Source: Candidatus Hydrogenedentota bacterium (GTDB lineage: Bacteria; Hydrogenedentota; Hydrogenedentia; Hydrogenedentales; SLHB01). Taken from it: DNA of 9,254 nucleotides. Below are positions 1-6,525 of this stretch, one piece after another. Both the position numbers and the translations under genes were made by a program. The notes beneath the pieces were generated by a model. It saw only the letters and a program-made list of their open reading frames with translations. It had not been told where the DNA came from and did not search any database. Numbering within the stretch: the stretch's first letter is position 1; each line of letters starts with the position of its first letter. The DNA lies in the NCBI GenBank assembly GCA_003557825.1, contig PWNM01000251.1, forward strand, positions 1 through 9,254, read 5' to 3'.

Positions 1-1
1 C

Positions 2-3000
2 GGCAACTCGTTTCCCCGGATTTTGTTCAGCACCATCATTTTTAACCGGAACTTCGGCGTTAGAGTAGAAGAAAATGCCAACGTCACCGTAACCCACAGT
101 ATCATCTATCGCAATGGACTTTTGGAATTCTCTCCCACCGTACCGCGTGGTACGGGCGGGTTGGTGCGATTCCCCATACCCGCTGTGCTTCCGCCGCCGC
201 CGCCGCCGCGACCGCTTACGGTCGAAGCCCAGGCGTCGCAGCAGGTATTCTTTGCCAACCAGGCGCCCGATGAGGAATCGCCTTCGAATCTGGCTCCGCT
301 GCAGCAAAATTCAAACAGCGAGTGGTATTATGTCTGGCCCGAACGAGCCGATACAGGCCTACCCGAACCGGGCGAGCCTGGAGCCCTGCGAGTCGAGATC
401 ATTGGACTGAATCTGATACCAGGCGTAGGAAACCTCAACAATGTCGATGTGGACGACCTGGATTGGGTCACCATTTCGTTCGACGGCGACGAAGCGCCCC
501 TCGTGTCCGTGGCGCAATTTGGGCCACCGGGGCCTGAGTGGCATATCGTAACGGTCGAAGCCCCGTCGTGGGAGCCCGATGAGTTCGTGGACGATCCGTT
601 CCGTATTGTCACCATTACCATCGAGCGCGACGGCTATGACGATGTCGTCATTCCGGACAGCTTTTTCTACGGATCCCAAACGGACTACGTAAATGAGGAA
701 CGCACCCTGGCTCGCAATGTGGGCCATATTTCCCACAACAACATCTTTGATAACGGTCGCGCGATTCAGGGCCTGGGACGTCAAAACTACATTAACTTTC
801 CTCAGGGTCCGGCCAGCGTGTTCATGCATCCGTTGTTAGACTACGGCAACGCCGGAGATGACGACGAATGGGATGCCCCAGGCAACCAGCTTCTGGATGT
901 TCTACCGCCTTTCAACGTAGTCATTGATTCCCTGCTGGCCGGTAATCCCGATTTGGAGCCGGCCGATGTCTCGTACCGACGCGAACCCGAGCGCCCGGAC
1001 TGGTGGTTCGGCAAACTGGCGGGCTTTGTGTTCAGTCCCGAAGCCGATCCCAACGACGATGAAAACGATAATGACGATAACGACAACGGCGATAACGACG
1101 ATGATGACAACGACAACGGGGAGAATGACAACGACAACGACAACGATGAGAATGACAACGACGAAACCACCCCGGTAGAGCCCAATCTGATCTTCGTCAA
1201 CCCCATGCAGGACCGGTCACCTAATCCCGGTTTCCCGCCCTTTTCTTCAGAGGATCTCGAACGGGATGCCCGACCAAGCAGAAGTTTGGCCACAGGCGAG
1301 GATGATCCAAATGCATACGACTTGGGTGCGGACGAGATTACCGCGCAGGGGTTGTTTAACCCCGAATGGTTCTATGCCGAGGTGACTCCCCGTCCGGTCG
1401 GAGCATTGAGCGCCGGCGAGCTTGAGATTGAAGTGGGGGTGCGGGGCATTGACTTGGTCGAGGTTATTCTAGTCCCGCAAGGGGCCGATCCCACCAATGT
1501 GAACCACCGCATTCCGCTTGCGGAACTAACCCAGGTGGATGATTTCACGTTTACCACGGAAAACCTTACGGCTATCGAAACGGTTGTGTTTCGCCCCGGC
1601 GTGGGTATCCCGCAGGATCGCGACACGCCTCAGGTGGGCGATATCATCGCCGACGGTCATGCGGCGTTGTATCTGATAACCACAGAGGGCGAGATCATCG
1701 GCTTGCCCGAGACCGGCGTACCGATTTTCGGAACCATCGACGACCTGACCCATGGTGATGTCATTGTCGAGCAGGCGGTGTTAGGGCGGCATTTTCTCAT
1801 CGACACCATCCCGCCCCGGATCCATATCGAGGTGTACCCGGACAACATCGTATCGCCGTATGACCTTGTTCCCATCTCGAACGACGACCGTACCGTCCAA
1901 CAGCTCAGCGAAAACCACGCTGGTCTGCCGCCGTTCCCGGCCAACTGGCCTGGAGGCAACTGGTCAGCTGAGGCGTTGAACCGGCCGGCAGAGCCTGCCG
2001 AATGGAACGGATGGCTTGAGAATCGATTCCGAATCAACGGGCTTATACCGGCTCGATTGCAGCGTTCTCAGTTGTTTTTCAACACCGGCTCGATCTCGAA
2101 CCAACCCTATCCTGCCATTCCCGAGGAGCTCAGCTTCAACGTGCGCGTCCAGTTCATTGACCCGGTGGTTACCCTGGGCGGTCAGGAGCCGGTTCCCTAT
2201 TTCGATGGCGACAACCTGGCCCTGGCTGGAAACGCCAACGGCAACGGTCGCAACCGGGACTTTTATACCGGTCTCGACAATCGGGAGGTGTCGGGCTTTT
2301 TCGAGCGGCCCGGCGAGATCATCTTGACAGACGAACTGATTACCGGACAGGCCCGGTGGTATTTCGACAGCGATGGCGATGGGTATACCGTCGCAGAATT
2401 TGATGATACCCTGCCGACCATACTGGCATCCTTCATGCCCGGAACGGCCGTAGATGGCGCGCAGCCTGCTACCGTGGGTCCGGTCACCGGCGACATCGCG
2501 CTAAACGAAGGATTCTCCCGCGAGCAGCCCAATACCGCCATCGCCCAGGGCAACAACACGCTCGTCGCCGAATGGGATATCAGCGATATTGACTGGGATG
2601 TTGTGGCCAATCGCGGACAGCTCAAACTCCAACTCCAATTCGCGGCCCGTGACCGTGCGGGGAACATCGCCGAGTTTAGGGAATTGATTGATCCGTTGAC
2701 CATCTGGTGGGGATTGGAAGCCCAATCGCGACTCGTCGATATTCCACCGGATACCATGGATTCGGATTTCCGTTTTCAATGGGAAATGGTGCGTAGCGGT
2801 ACCGAACCCAATACCATGGGCGACCCCAGCACCTACGACGGTCCGCGTCCGCTCTTCACGTACCGGATCTATGCCAATGCTGATCCGGAAGATCGGGCCG
2901 GGGTTTACTGGCCGGTTTATTCGTCGCCGTGGGAACCCTTTACGCAACTGACTCGATCAGATCTTCTGGGAATTCTACGCAACGCGGGCCTGAGCCCTGA

Positions 3001-3703
3001 TACCAACGAGTTCCATCTGCTCTTCGTGGTGCACGGCGCCGATGAAGCAGGCAATGTCGAACCGTGGCATCGCCGGGTACCCTGGTGGTCCCCCGGCGAT
3101 GAAATGGGTGCGCCAGGCGAACCTCTATTCAATCCATTGGATGGCCCGATCGATCTGCGAGGCGATATCGGCCAATTGCGAGACAACTGGATAGAGGAAC
3201 TGCCCAACATGGCCATCACCCGTTGGGGACGGGAGCTCCGCCTGGGCACGCGGGTCACGCCCATGTTCTACCATGGACCCGCTGATGAATTGGGAGAACG
3301 CGTCGGTTCCGATACCTATATTGTTATGCCCGACGACGGGTTTGTCCATGCGCAATTCCAAATCCAGGCCCTGAATGTTCCCCTGGGTGTTGAGCAAGTT
3401 GGGTTTGAGGTGCAGCTCCTCGATCAGAACCGAAACATCGTCGCCCTGTACGACACCGATATGACTCAGCTACCGGGAGGCGTACCGGATTTTATACTGC
3501 AGGAACAGGTACCGCTAACGACCTTTAATCTGGGCGATATACTCCGGCAGCGTTCGATCCGGTATACGTTTCGAGCCCGAACCGTGGTCGATGGACAACC
3601 GGCCGCGAACTGGGCCAACGTTCCCTTCGTGGTCACCCCGTTCCGGGTGGACCCCAGGGTTGACCCCGATCGACAACCAACCCGCATATACGAAGAGCAA
3701 TAG
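2..3703 (+). CDS. Giant secreted beta-helix / Ig-like domain protein, 5' end missing
   Basis: The frame is open from the first bases of the window, so the gene starts upstream; the TTG at 23 is only an internal Leu codon. About 1233 residues are present. The N-terminal part (to ~170) and the segment near 700-830 have short Asn-rich, Ile/Val-alternating rungs (for example NVTVTHSIIYRNG and HISHNNIFDNG), typical of right-handed parallel beta-helix proteins. Between them lie a Pro6 run and a beta-rich IPT/TIG-like stretch (~383-672). An Asp/Asn linker (1052-1165) precedes a DLGADE motif (1319-1336), which commonly closes such beta-helix domains. Downstream are Ig-like modules marked by LIDTIPPRI (~1796-1822), DRAGN (~2650-2664) and DEAGN (~3041-3055), and one EF-hand-like DSDGDG (2366-2383). 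The end shows no obvious sorting signal. The family architecture suggests an extracellular or cell-surface protein; substrate and function are unknown. It is separated from the pilus operon by 373 bases and may be unrelated to it. Confidence 0.85.
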   Translation, partial: GNSFPRILFSTIIFNRNFGVRVEENANVTVTHSIIYRNGLLEFSPTVPRGTGGLVRFPIPAVLPPPPPPRPLTVEAQASQQVFFANQAPDEESPSNLAPLQQNSNSEWYYVWPERADTGLPEPGEPGALRVEIIGLNLIPGVGNLNNVDVDDLDWVTISFDGDEAPLVSVAQFGPPGPEWHIVTVEAPSWEPDEFVDDPFRIVTITIERDGYDDVVIPDSFFYGSQTDYVNEERTLARNVGHISHNNIFDNGRAIQGLGRQNYINFPQGPASVFMHPLLDYGNAGDDDEWDAPGNQLLDVLPPFNVVIDSLLAGNPDLEPADVSYRREPERPDWWFGKLAGFVFSPEADPNDDENDNDDNDNGDNDDDDNDNGENDNDNDNDENDNDETTPVEPNLIFVNPMQDRSPNPGFPPFSSEDLERDARPSRSLATGEDDPNAYDLGADEITAQGLFNPEWFYAEVTPRPVGALSAGELEIEVGVRGIDLVEVILVPQGADPTNVNHRIPLAELTQVDDFTFTTENLTAIETVVFRPGVGIPQDRDTPQVGDIIADGHAALYLITTEGEIIGLPETGVPIFGTIDDLTHGDVIVEQAVLGRHFLIDTIPPRIHIEVYPDNIVSPYDLVPISNDDRTVQQLSENHAGLPPFPANWPGGNWSAEALNRPAEPAEWNGWLENRFRINGLIPARLQRSQLFFNTGSISNQPYPAIPEELSFNVRVQFIDPVVTLGGQEPVPYFDGDNLALAGNANGNGRNRDFYTGLDNREVSGFFERPGEIILTDELITGQARWYFDSDGDGYTVAEFDDTLPTILASFMPGTAVDGAQPATVGPVTGDIALNEGFSREQPNTAIAQGNNTLVAEWDISDIDWDVVANRGQLKLQLQFAARDRAGNIAEFRELIDPLTIWWGLEAQSRLVDIPPDTMDSDFRFQWEMVRSGTEPNTMGDPSTYDGPRPLFTYRIYANADPEDRAGVYWPVYSSPWEPFTQLTRSDLLGILRNAGLSPDTNEFHLLFVVHGADEAGNVEPWHRRVPWWSPGDEMGAPGEPLFNPLDGPIDLRGDIGQLRDNWIEELPNMAITRWGRELRLGTRVTPMFYHGPADELGERVGSDTYIVMPDDGFVHAQFQIQALNVPLGVEQVGFEVQLLDQNRNIVALYDTDMTQLPGGVPDFILQEQVPLTTFNLGDILRQRSIRYTFRARTVVDGQPAANWANVPFVVTPFRVDPRVDPDRQPTRIYEEQ
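191..208 (+). repeat. CCG trinucleotide repeat encoding Pro6
   Basis: Six in-frame CCG codons encode PPPPPP. They form a rigid linker between the first beta-helix rungs and the IPT/TIG-like segment of the large secreted protein. Such a repeat can change length by slippage without breaking the frame. Confidence 0.85.
1052..1165 (+). repeat. Asp/Asn/Glu/Gly low-complexity linker (degenerate GACAAC repeat)
   Basis: Thirty-eight consecutive codons encode only Asp, Asn, Glu and Gly, built largely from alternating GAC/GAT and AAC/AAT codons. At DNA level this is an imperfect GACAAC hexamer repeat. It lies between FSPEADP and TTPVEPNL in the large secreted protein. Such acidic Asp/Asn linkers are common in secreted proteins of several environmental bacterial groups and are generally taken to be flexible and able to bind calcium. 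The role here is inferred. Confidence 0.9.
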
Positions 3704-3771
3704 TGTGCGGCTTGCGTTTGGCGGGCTGAATAAGGTCTAATGAAGCATATTTTGCTGAGCGACGAACGCTC

Positions 3772-3808
3772 CTGTCATCAGGGTCGGCGATTTTGTCGTA
3801 GATGACAG
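3772..3808. promoter_or_regulatory. Inverted repeat CTGTCATC-N21-GATGACAG over the upstream promoter -35
   Basis: Two perfect 8-base arms (3772-3779 and 3801-3808) are separated by 21 bases. The right arm contains the ATGACA -35 candidate of the upstream promoter. No T-tract follows, so it does not look like an intrinsic terminator. The overlap with a -35 box is what an operator for a dimeric repressor could look like, but no cognate regulator is visible in the window. Confidence 0.4.
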
Positions 3809-3830
3809 AGAAGGCAAAATAGTGTATCAT
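3802..3830 (+). promoter_or_regulatory. Candidate upstream sigma70-type promoter (ATGACA-17-TATCAT)
   Basis: The -35 candidate ATGACA (3802-3807) and the -10 candidate TATCAT (3825-3830) each match the consensus at five of six positions and are separated by exactly 17 bases. A transcript would begin near 3837 and read into the pilus operon about 240 bases downstream. Confidence 0.45.
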
Positions 3831-3900
3831 AGACGTCTGAACTGGTAAGGCTGATGCGAGCGATTAGCGGGCGCTCCGTTGGCACAAACCGAACACAGGT

Positions 3901-3926
3901 TCAAGGTGTGAAGACTGAAACCTTGA
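3901..3926. promoter_or_regulatory. Inverted repeat TCAAGGT-N12-ACCTTGA over the proximal promoter -35
   Basis: Perfect 7-base arms (3901-3907 and 3920-3926) are spaced by 12 bases, and the right arm overlaps the TTGACA -35 box. This is a plausible operator by position and symmetry only. Its arm sequence differs from that of the dyad at the upstream promoter, so the two would need different binding proteins. Confidence 0.4.
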
Positions 3927-3951
3927 CAAGTCTTTACCCCTATAGTACAAT
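3923..3951 (+). promoter_or_regulatory. Probable main promoter of the pilus operon (TTGACA-17-TACAAT)
   Basis: The -35 is a perfect TTGACA (3923-3928). A 17-base spacer leads to TACAAT (3946-3951), which matches the -10 consensus at five of six positions. It is the strongest promoter-like sequence I see in the window. Transcription would start near 3958 and leave a leader of about 120 nt before the PilM-PilN gene. Confidence 0.7.
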
Positions 3952-4035
3952 TAAATAAAGGCGTCTAGCGAGCAGCGCATCCGGCTTCCTGCGGCGACTA
4001 CGCCCTCTACGGCCTGGAACATCACGCGCGCAACA

Positions 4036-4076
4036 GCCGCCGAGATTCCGCTTTCGACGGCAGGTAGGTGAGACAA
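4036..4076 (+). promoter_or_regulatory. Leader hairpin and ribosome binding site of the PilM-PilN gene
   Basis: GCCGCCGA (4036-4043) can pair with TCGACGGC (4054-4061) across a 10-base loop, giving seven pairs with one C-A mismatch. The hairpin ends directly before the purine-rich AGGTAGGTGAG (4062-4072), which serves as Shine-Dalgarno for ATG 4077. It supports 4077 as the start over the in-frame GTG at 4068, which lies inside the ribosome binding site itself. Confidence 0.45.
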
Positions 4077-6428
4077 ATGGCAGCGAAAAAACGAACACGC
4101 AAACGGCGGCTTGTCCTGGATATCGGAGCAAGCGCCATCCGAATGTGTGAGCTTGTCGCTACGAAGACGGGATATCAAGTCGCCAAGTACTTCCAGCGGG
4201 AAATGTTGATCGACCCGTCGGCCGACGAAGAGACCAAACGGCAAACCCGAGCCGAAACGTTAAAGGCCCTGTTGAAGGATTCCAAGGCGCGTTCCAAAAA
4301 GGTTATCATGGGCGTGCCCGGCCAGTCGGTCTTTACCCGACCGCGACCGTTGCCCCCCGTTCCCGAGTACAAGCTGACTCAGATTGTTCGCTACGAGATC
4401 CAGCAGCAGATCCCATTCTCCCTCGACCAAATCGCCCTCGACTACCAGGTCCTTAGCCGGACGGAAGCGGGGGGATATCATGTGCTGATGGCAGCCATCA
4501 AAGTGGACATCGTCGAACGGTATCTGGACGTCATCAGCGATGCGAAATGCCACATCGATACGGTGGATGTCTGCCCGTTGGCGGCCTATAACTGGCTGCA
4601 CATGTCCGGCGAATTTGGCGATCAGGGCGAATGCGTCGCCCTTATCGACATCGGCGCGGCCACCACGGATATTGTCATCTCGAGGGACAACCAGTTCCAA
4701 TGGAACCGGCCGTTGAGCATCGGCGGAAACGATATCACTCAGGCCATTGCATCCGAGTTCAACGTCGGTTTTGCCGAAGCGGAGAAGCTCAAACGCGAGC
4801 GGGGATTTGCCCCGACCGGCGATCCGCAACGCGATGGCAAAGCGGGCGAGGTGATCGGCCGTGTGTTGAACCGCATGGTATCCGAGATCAACCGCTCGTT
4901 TTCCTACTACCGCGCTCAACCGGGCGGCGCGCCTATTCAACGGATCGTTGTCACGGGCGGCGGCGCGTGCCTGCGCAATATGATTCCATTCCTGCAGCGC
5001 CAACTAGGCGTCGAAGTGCGCATAGCCCAGCCGTTGGCGGGCGTGGCCATCGGCCCCGGCGCACAGGAAGTCAACGAGCACCCCGAACAGGCCGCGGTAG
5101 TTCTCGGCTTGGCCTTGCGGTGCTGTCAGCCTCTGCCCGTCGAGATTAACCTGATTCCTCCGCGAGTGTACGAAGCGGCCAAACGACGGGAGCGCGCCTT
5201 TTACTGGGGCCTCTCCATCGCGACGCTGCTCCTTATCGGCGCAGCCTACATCCCGGTTATCGAGCATCAACGTCAGCAGGTTAATGCGAACGTTGCGCAA
5301 TTGGAGGAAGCGATCCTTCAGTTCGACCGAGGCTTGGCTCCCGATCTGGATCAACGCAATGTTTCGGCGGCACGTTCGGAATACGAAGATGAATTGCGGG
5401 ACATCCAAGACGAGGTTGATCGGTACAGAAGATTGAGTGAGACCATCGATGAGGCCTTCGAAAGGCGTGTCCCCTGGCTTGAATATATTTCCGCGGTTCA
5501 TAATGCCCGCCCCGAAGGAGAAGGCCAGGGCGTATGGATCTCCGCCATCGAGTCCACCCGGATCGGAGAAGAAGCCGGTCGCATGGGCGGTATGGGGATG
5601 CCTGGGATGCCCGGCATGGGCGGTATGGGGATGCCTGGAATGCCCGGTATGGGAGGTATGGGCGGCGGCCCCGGCGGAATGGGCGGACGTGACGGACGCG
5701 ACCAGCGCCCCATGGTCCCCAGCAGTGGATTCCCGGGTATTAGCCCCCGTGGCGCCATGGGAGGCATGGGCGGTATGGGAATGGGCATGCCTGGCATGGG
5801 CGGCGGTGGCGGTATGGGAATGCCCGGTATGGGCGGCGGGGGCATGCCCGGAATGGGCGGCATGGGAATGCCCGGTATGGGCGGACAGCAGCAAGAAGCT
5901 GCGCAAGTCCCACAGCCCAATGGCATCATCATCCGAGGCTATGCGAGCGATGAAGAAGCACTGACGGAGTTCCGCAATCGCCTGGAAGCGAGCGACGTTT
6001 TCATTGACGGCGGCGTCTATTGGGATGAACGGTTCATCAACCGGGTTGATTACAGCGCCATTTACAATGCCGACATCGGAACAGGCGGCATGGGCGCTAT
6101 GGGTGGTCGCGGCGGCGCCGGTGGGATGACCGGTGGAATGGGCGGTCGTACCGGCGGCGGGATGCCCGGTGGCATGATGGGGCGCCAGACCGGCGGCTTC
6201 ACTTCCGGCCGGCGTGTTATTGAATTCCGTATCGACCTTCAGTTCCGCGGTGAACGTTTTGATCCGGACCGCCAGCAAACCGGAACCGGATTCGGCATGC
6301 CCGGCATGGGCGGCATGGGTGGCATGGGTGGTATGGGCGCCATGGGCGGTATGGGCATGCAACAAGATGGCGACGGTGACGATGATACGCCCGCTGGTCT
6401 AGGCGCGGGCAGAGCCGGAGGTAACTAG
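4077..6428 (+). CDS. PilM-PilN fusion, type IV pilus / T2SS-like assembly platform
   Basis: The 783-residue product joins two proteins that are usually separate. Residues ~12-350 are an actin-like PilM domain: phosphate-1 motif LDIGASAI (14-21), the PilM-typical QQQIPF, phosphate-2 motif DIGAATTDIVI (from 191), and adenosine-site TGGGA (293-297). The PilN part starts with EINLIPPR (356-363), the conserved peptide that normally docks into PilM. One membrane helix (~374-395), a coiled coil, and a periplasmic PilN fold follow (VPWLEYIS, GIIIRGYASDEEALTEF, RRVIEFRIDLQFR). Met/Gly-rich segments interrupt this fold twice and make up much of the tail. PilM binds nucleotide in the cytoplasm and PilN partners PilO. 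The fusion gives the topology of GspL from type II secretion, but the intact PilM motifs and NLIPP peptide favour a pilus origin. It is first in an operon with PilO-, PilP- and PilQ-like genes. Confidence 0.9.
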   Translation: MAAKKRTRKRRLVLDIGASAIRMCELVATKTGYQVAKYFQREMLIDPSADEETKRQTRAETLKALLKDSKARSKKVIMGVPGQSVFTRPRPLPPVPEYKLTQIVRYEIQQQIPFSLDQIALDYQVLSRTEAGGYHVLMAAIKVDIVERYLDVISDAKCHIDTVDVCPLAAYNWLHMSGEFGDQGECVALIDIGAATTDIVISRDNQFQWNRPLSIGGNDITQAIASEFNVGFAEAEKLKRERGFAPTGDPQRDGKAGEVIGRVLNRMVSEINRSFSYYRAQPGGAPIQRIVVTGGGACLRNMIPFLQRQLGVEVRIAQPLAGVAIGPGAQEVNEHPEQAAVVLGLALRCCQPLPVEINLIPPRVYEAAKRRERAFYWGLSIATLLLIGAAYIPVIEHQRQQVNANVAQLEEAILQFDRGLAPDLDQRNVSAARSEYEDELRDIQDEVDRYRRLSETIDEAFERRVPWLEYISAVHNARPEGEGQGVWISAIESTRIGEEAGRMGGMGMPGMPGMGGMGMPGMPGMGGMGGGPGGMGGRDGRDQRPMVPSSGFPGISPRGAMGGMGGMGMGMPGMGGGGGMGMPGMGGGGMPGMGGMGMPGMGGQQQEAAQVPQPNGIIIRGYASDEEALTEFRNRLEASDVFIDGGVYWDERFINRVDYSAIYNADIGTGGMGAMGGRGGAGGMTGGMGGRTGGGMPGGMMGRQTGGFTSGRRVIEFRIDLQFRGERFDPDRQQTGTGFGMPGMGGMGGMGGMGAMGGMGMQQDGDGDDDTPAGLGAGRAGGN
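5583..5891 (+). repeat. Met/Gly/Pro low-complexity segment 1 in the PilN domain
   Basis: About 103 residues of GMPGMGG-type sequence, roughly one quarter Met, are interrupted only by a short RDGRDQRPMVPSSGFPGISPRG spacer written here in two parts: RDGRDQRPMV and PSSGFPGISPRG. The segment lies between the PilN strand VWISAIEST and the next strand NGIIIRGYA, so it appears to be a loop insertion in an otherwise recognisable fold. Degenerate repeat units point to growth by tandem duplication. Confidence 0.85.
6081..6209 (+). repeat. Gly/Met-rich segment 2 in the PilN domain
   Basis: A second low-complexity stretch of 43 residues (TGGMGAMGGRGG type, with extra Arg and Thr) separates the PilN elements INRVDYSAIYNADIG and RRVIEFRIDLQFR. 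It is less Met-dense than segment 1 and carries a few Arg residues. It too looks like a loop expansion between predicted beta strands. Confidence 0.8.
6294..6359 (+). repeat. Met/Gly low-complexity segment 3 near the C-terminus
   Basis: Twenty-two residues of GMPGMGGMGG-type sequence follow the last PilN strand and lead into an acidic patch (DGDGDDD) and a Gly/Ala-rich end. It resembles the GGM-repeat tails of GroEL in composition only; no homology is implied. Confidence 0.8.
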
Positions 6429-6498
6429 TGGCATGTGGCGTACTGCACTCGGCGCAGTGGTGCGGCCGATTCAACGGGCTGGAGTGCACAGAAACAGC

Positions 6499-6518
6499 GG
6501 GGCATAGGCCCCTGGAAG
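6499..6518 (+). promoter_or_regulatory. GC hairpin next to the PilO-like ribosome binding site
   Basis: GGGGC (6499-6503) and GCCCC (6508-6512) form a perfect all-GC hairpin with an ATAG loop. One base later the Shine-Dalgarno-like GGAAG (6514-6518) sits seven bases before ATG 6526. The 97-base gap also contains ACTGC-N7-GCAGT (6442-6458). The hairpin has no T-tract, so attenuation by intrinsic termination is unlikely; an effect on translation or mRNA stability is possible. Confidence 0.4.
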
Positions 6519-6525
6519 TGGGATC

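Larger units (their letters stand above)
3704..4076 (+). other. Intergenic regulatory region between the surface-protein gene and the pilus operon
   Basis: This 373-base gap has no convincing coding sequence on either strand. It holds two sigma70-type promoters reading toward the pilus operon, inverted repeats over both -35 boxes, a short GAGCG-N5-CGCTC hairpin (3757-3771), and a leader with a potential hairpin before the ribosome binding site. The short hairpin lacks a following T-tract, so I do not call it a terminator; I see no clear rho-independent terminator for the upstream gene. Confidence 0.6.

Noticed and set aside
841..1293. Minus-strand open frame with a Ser/Leu repeat
   Set aside because: The SLSLSF pattern is the mirror of the Asp/Asn linker in the large secreted protein, and no independent coding evidence exists.
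3757..3771. GAGCG-ACGAA-CGCTC hairpin as a terminator of the surface-protein gene
   Set aside because: The stem is only five pairs and no T-tract follows on either strand.
3873..3895. Sigma54 promoter suggested by TTGGCAC, as sigma54 often drives pilus genes
   Set aside because: The required GC element at -12 spacing is absent.
5437..5964. Plus-strand alternative frame rich in Trp, Ala and Val
   Set aside because: It is a shifted reading of the Met/Gly repeats inside the fusion gene. Its Trp-rich composition is implausible and the main frame is clearly PilN.
5004..6365. Long minus-strand open frame of 453 codons rich in His, Ala and Thr
   Set aside because: It is antisense to the PilM-PilN fusion. 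Its HTAHAGH-type repeats are just the reverse complement of the Met/Gly repeats, which lack stop codons in that frame. There is no ribosome binding site or family motif.
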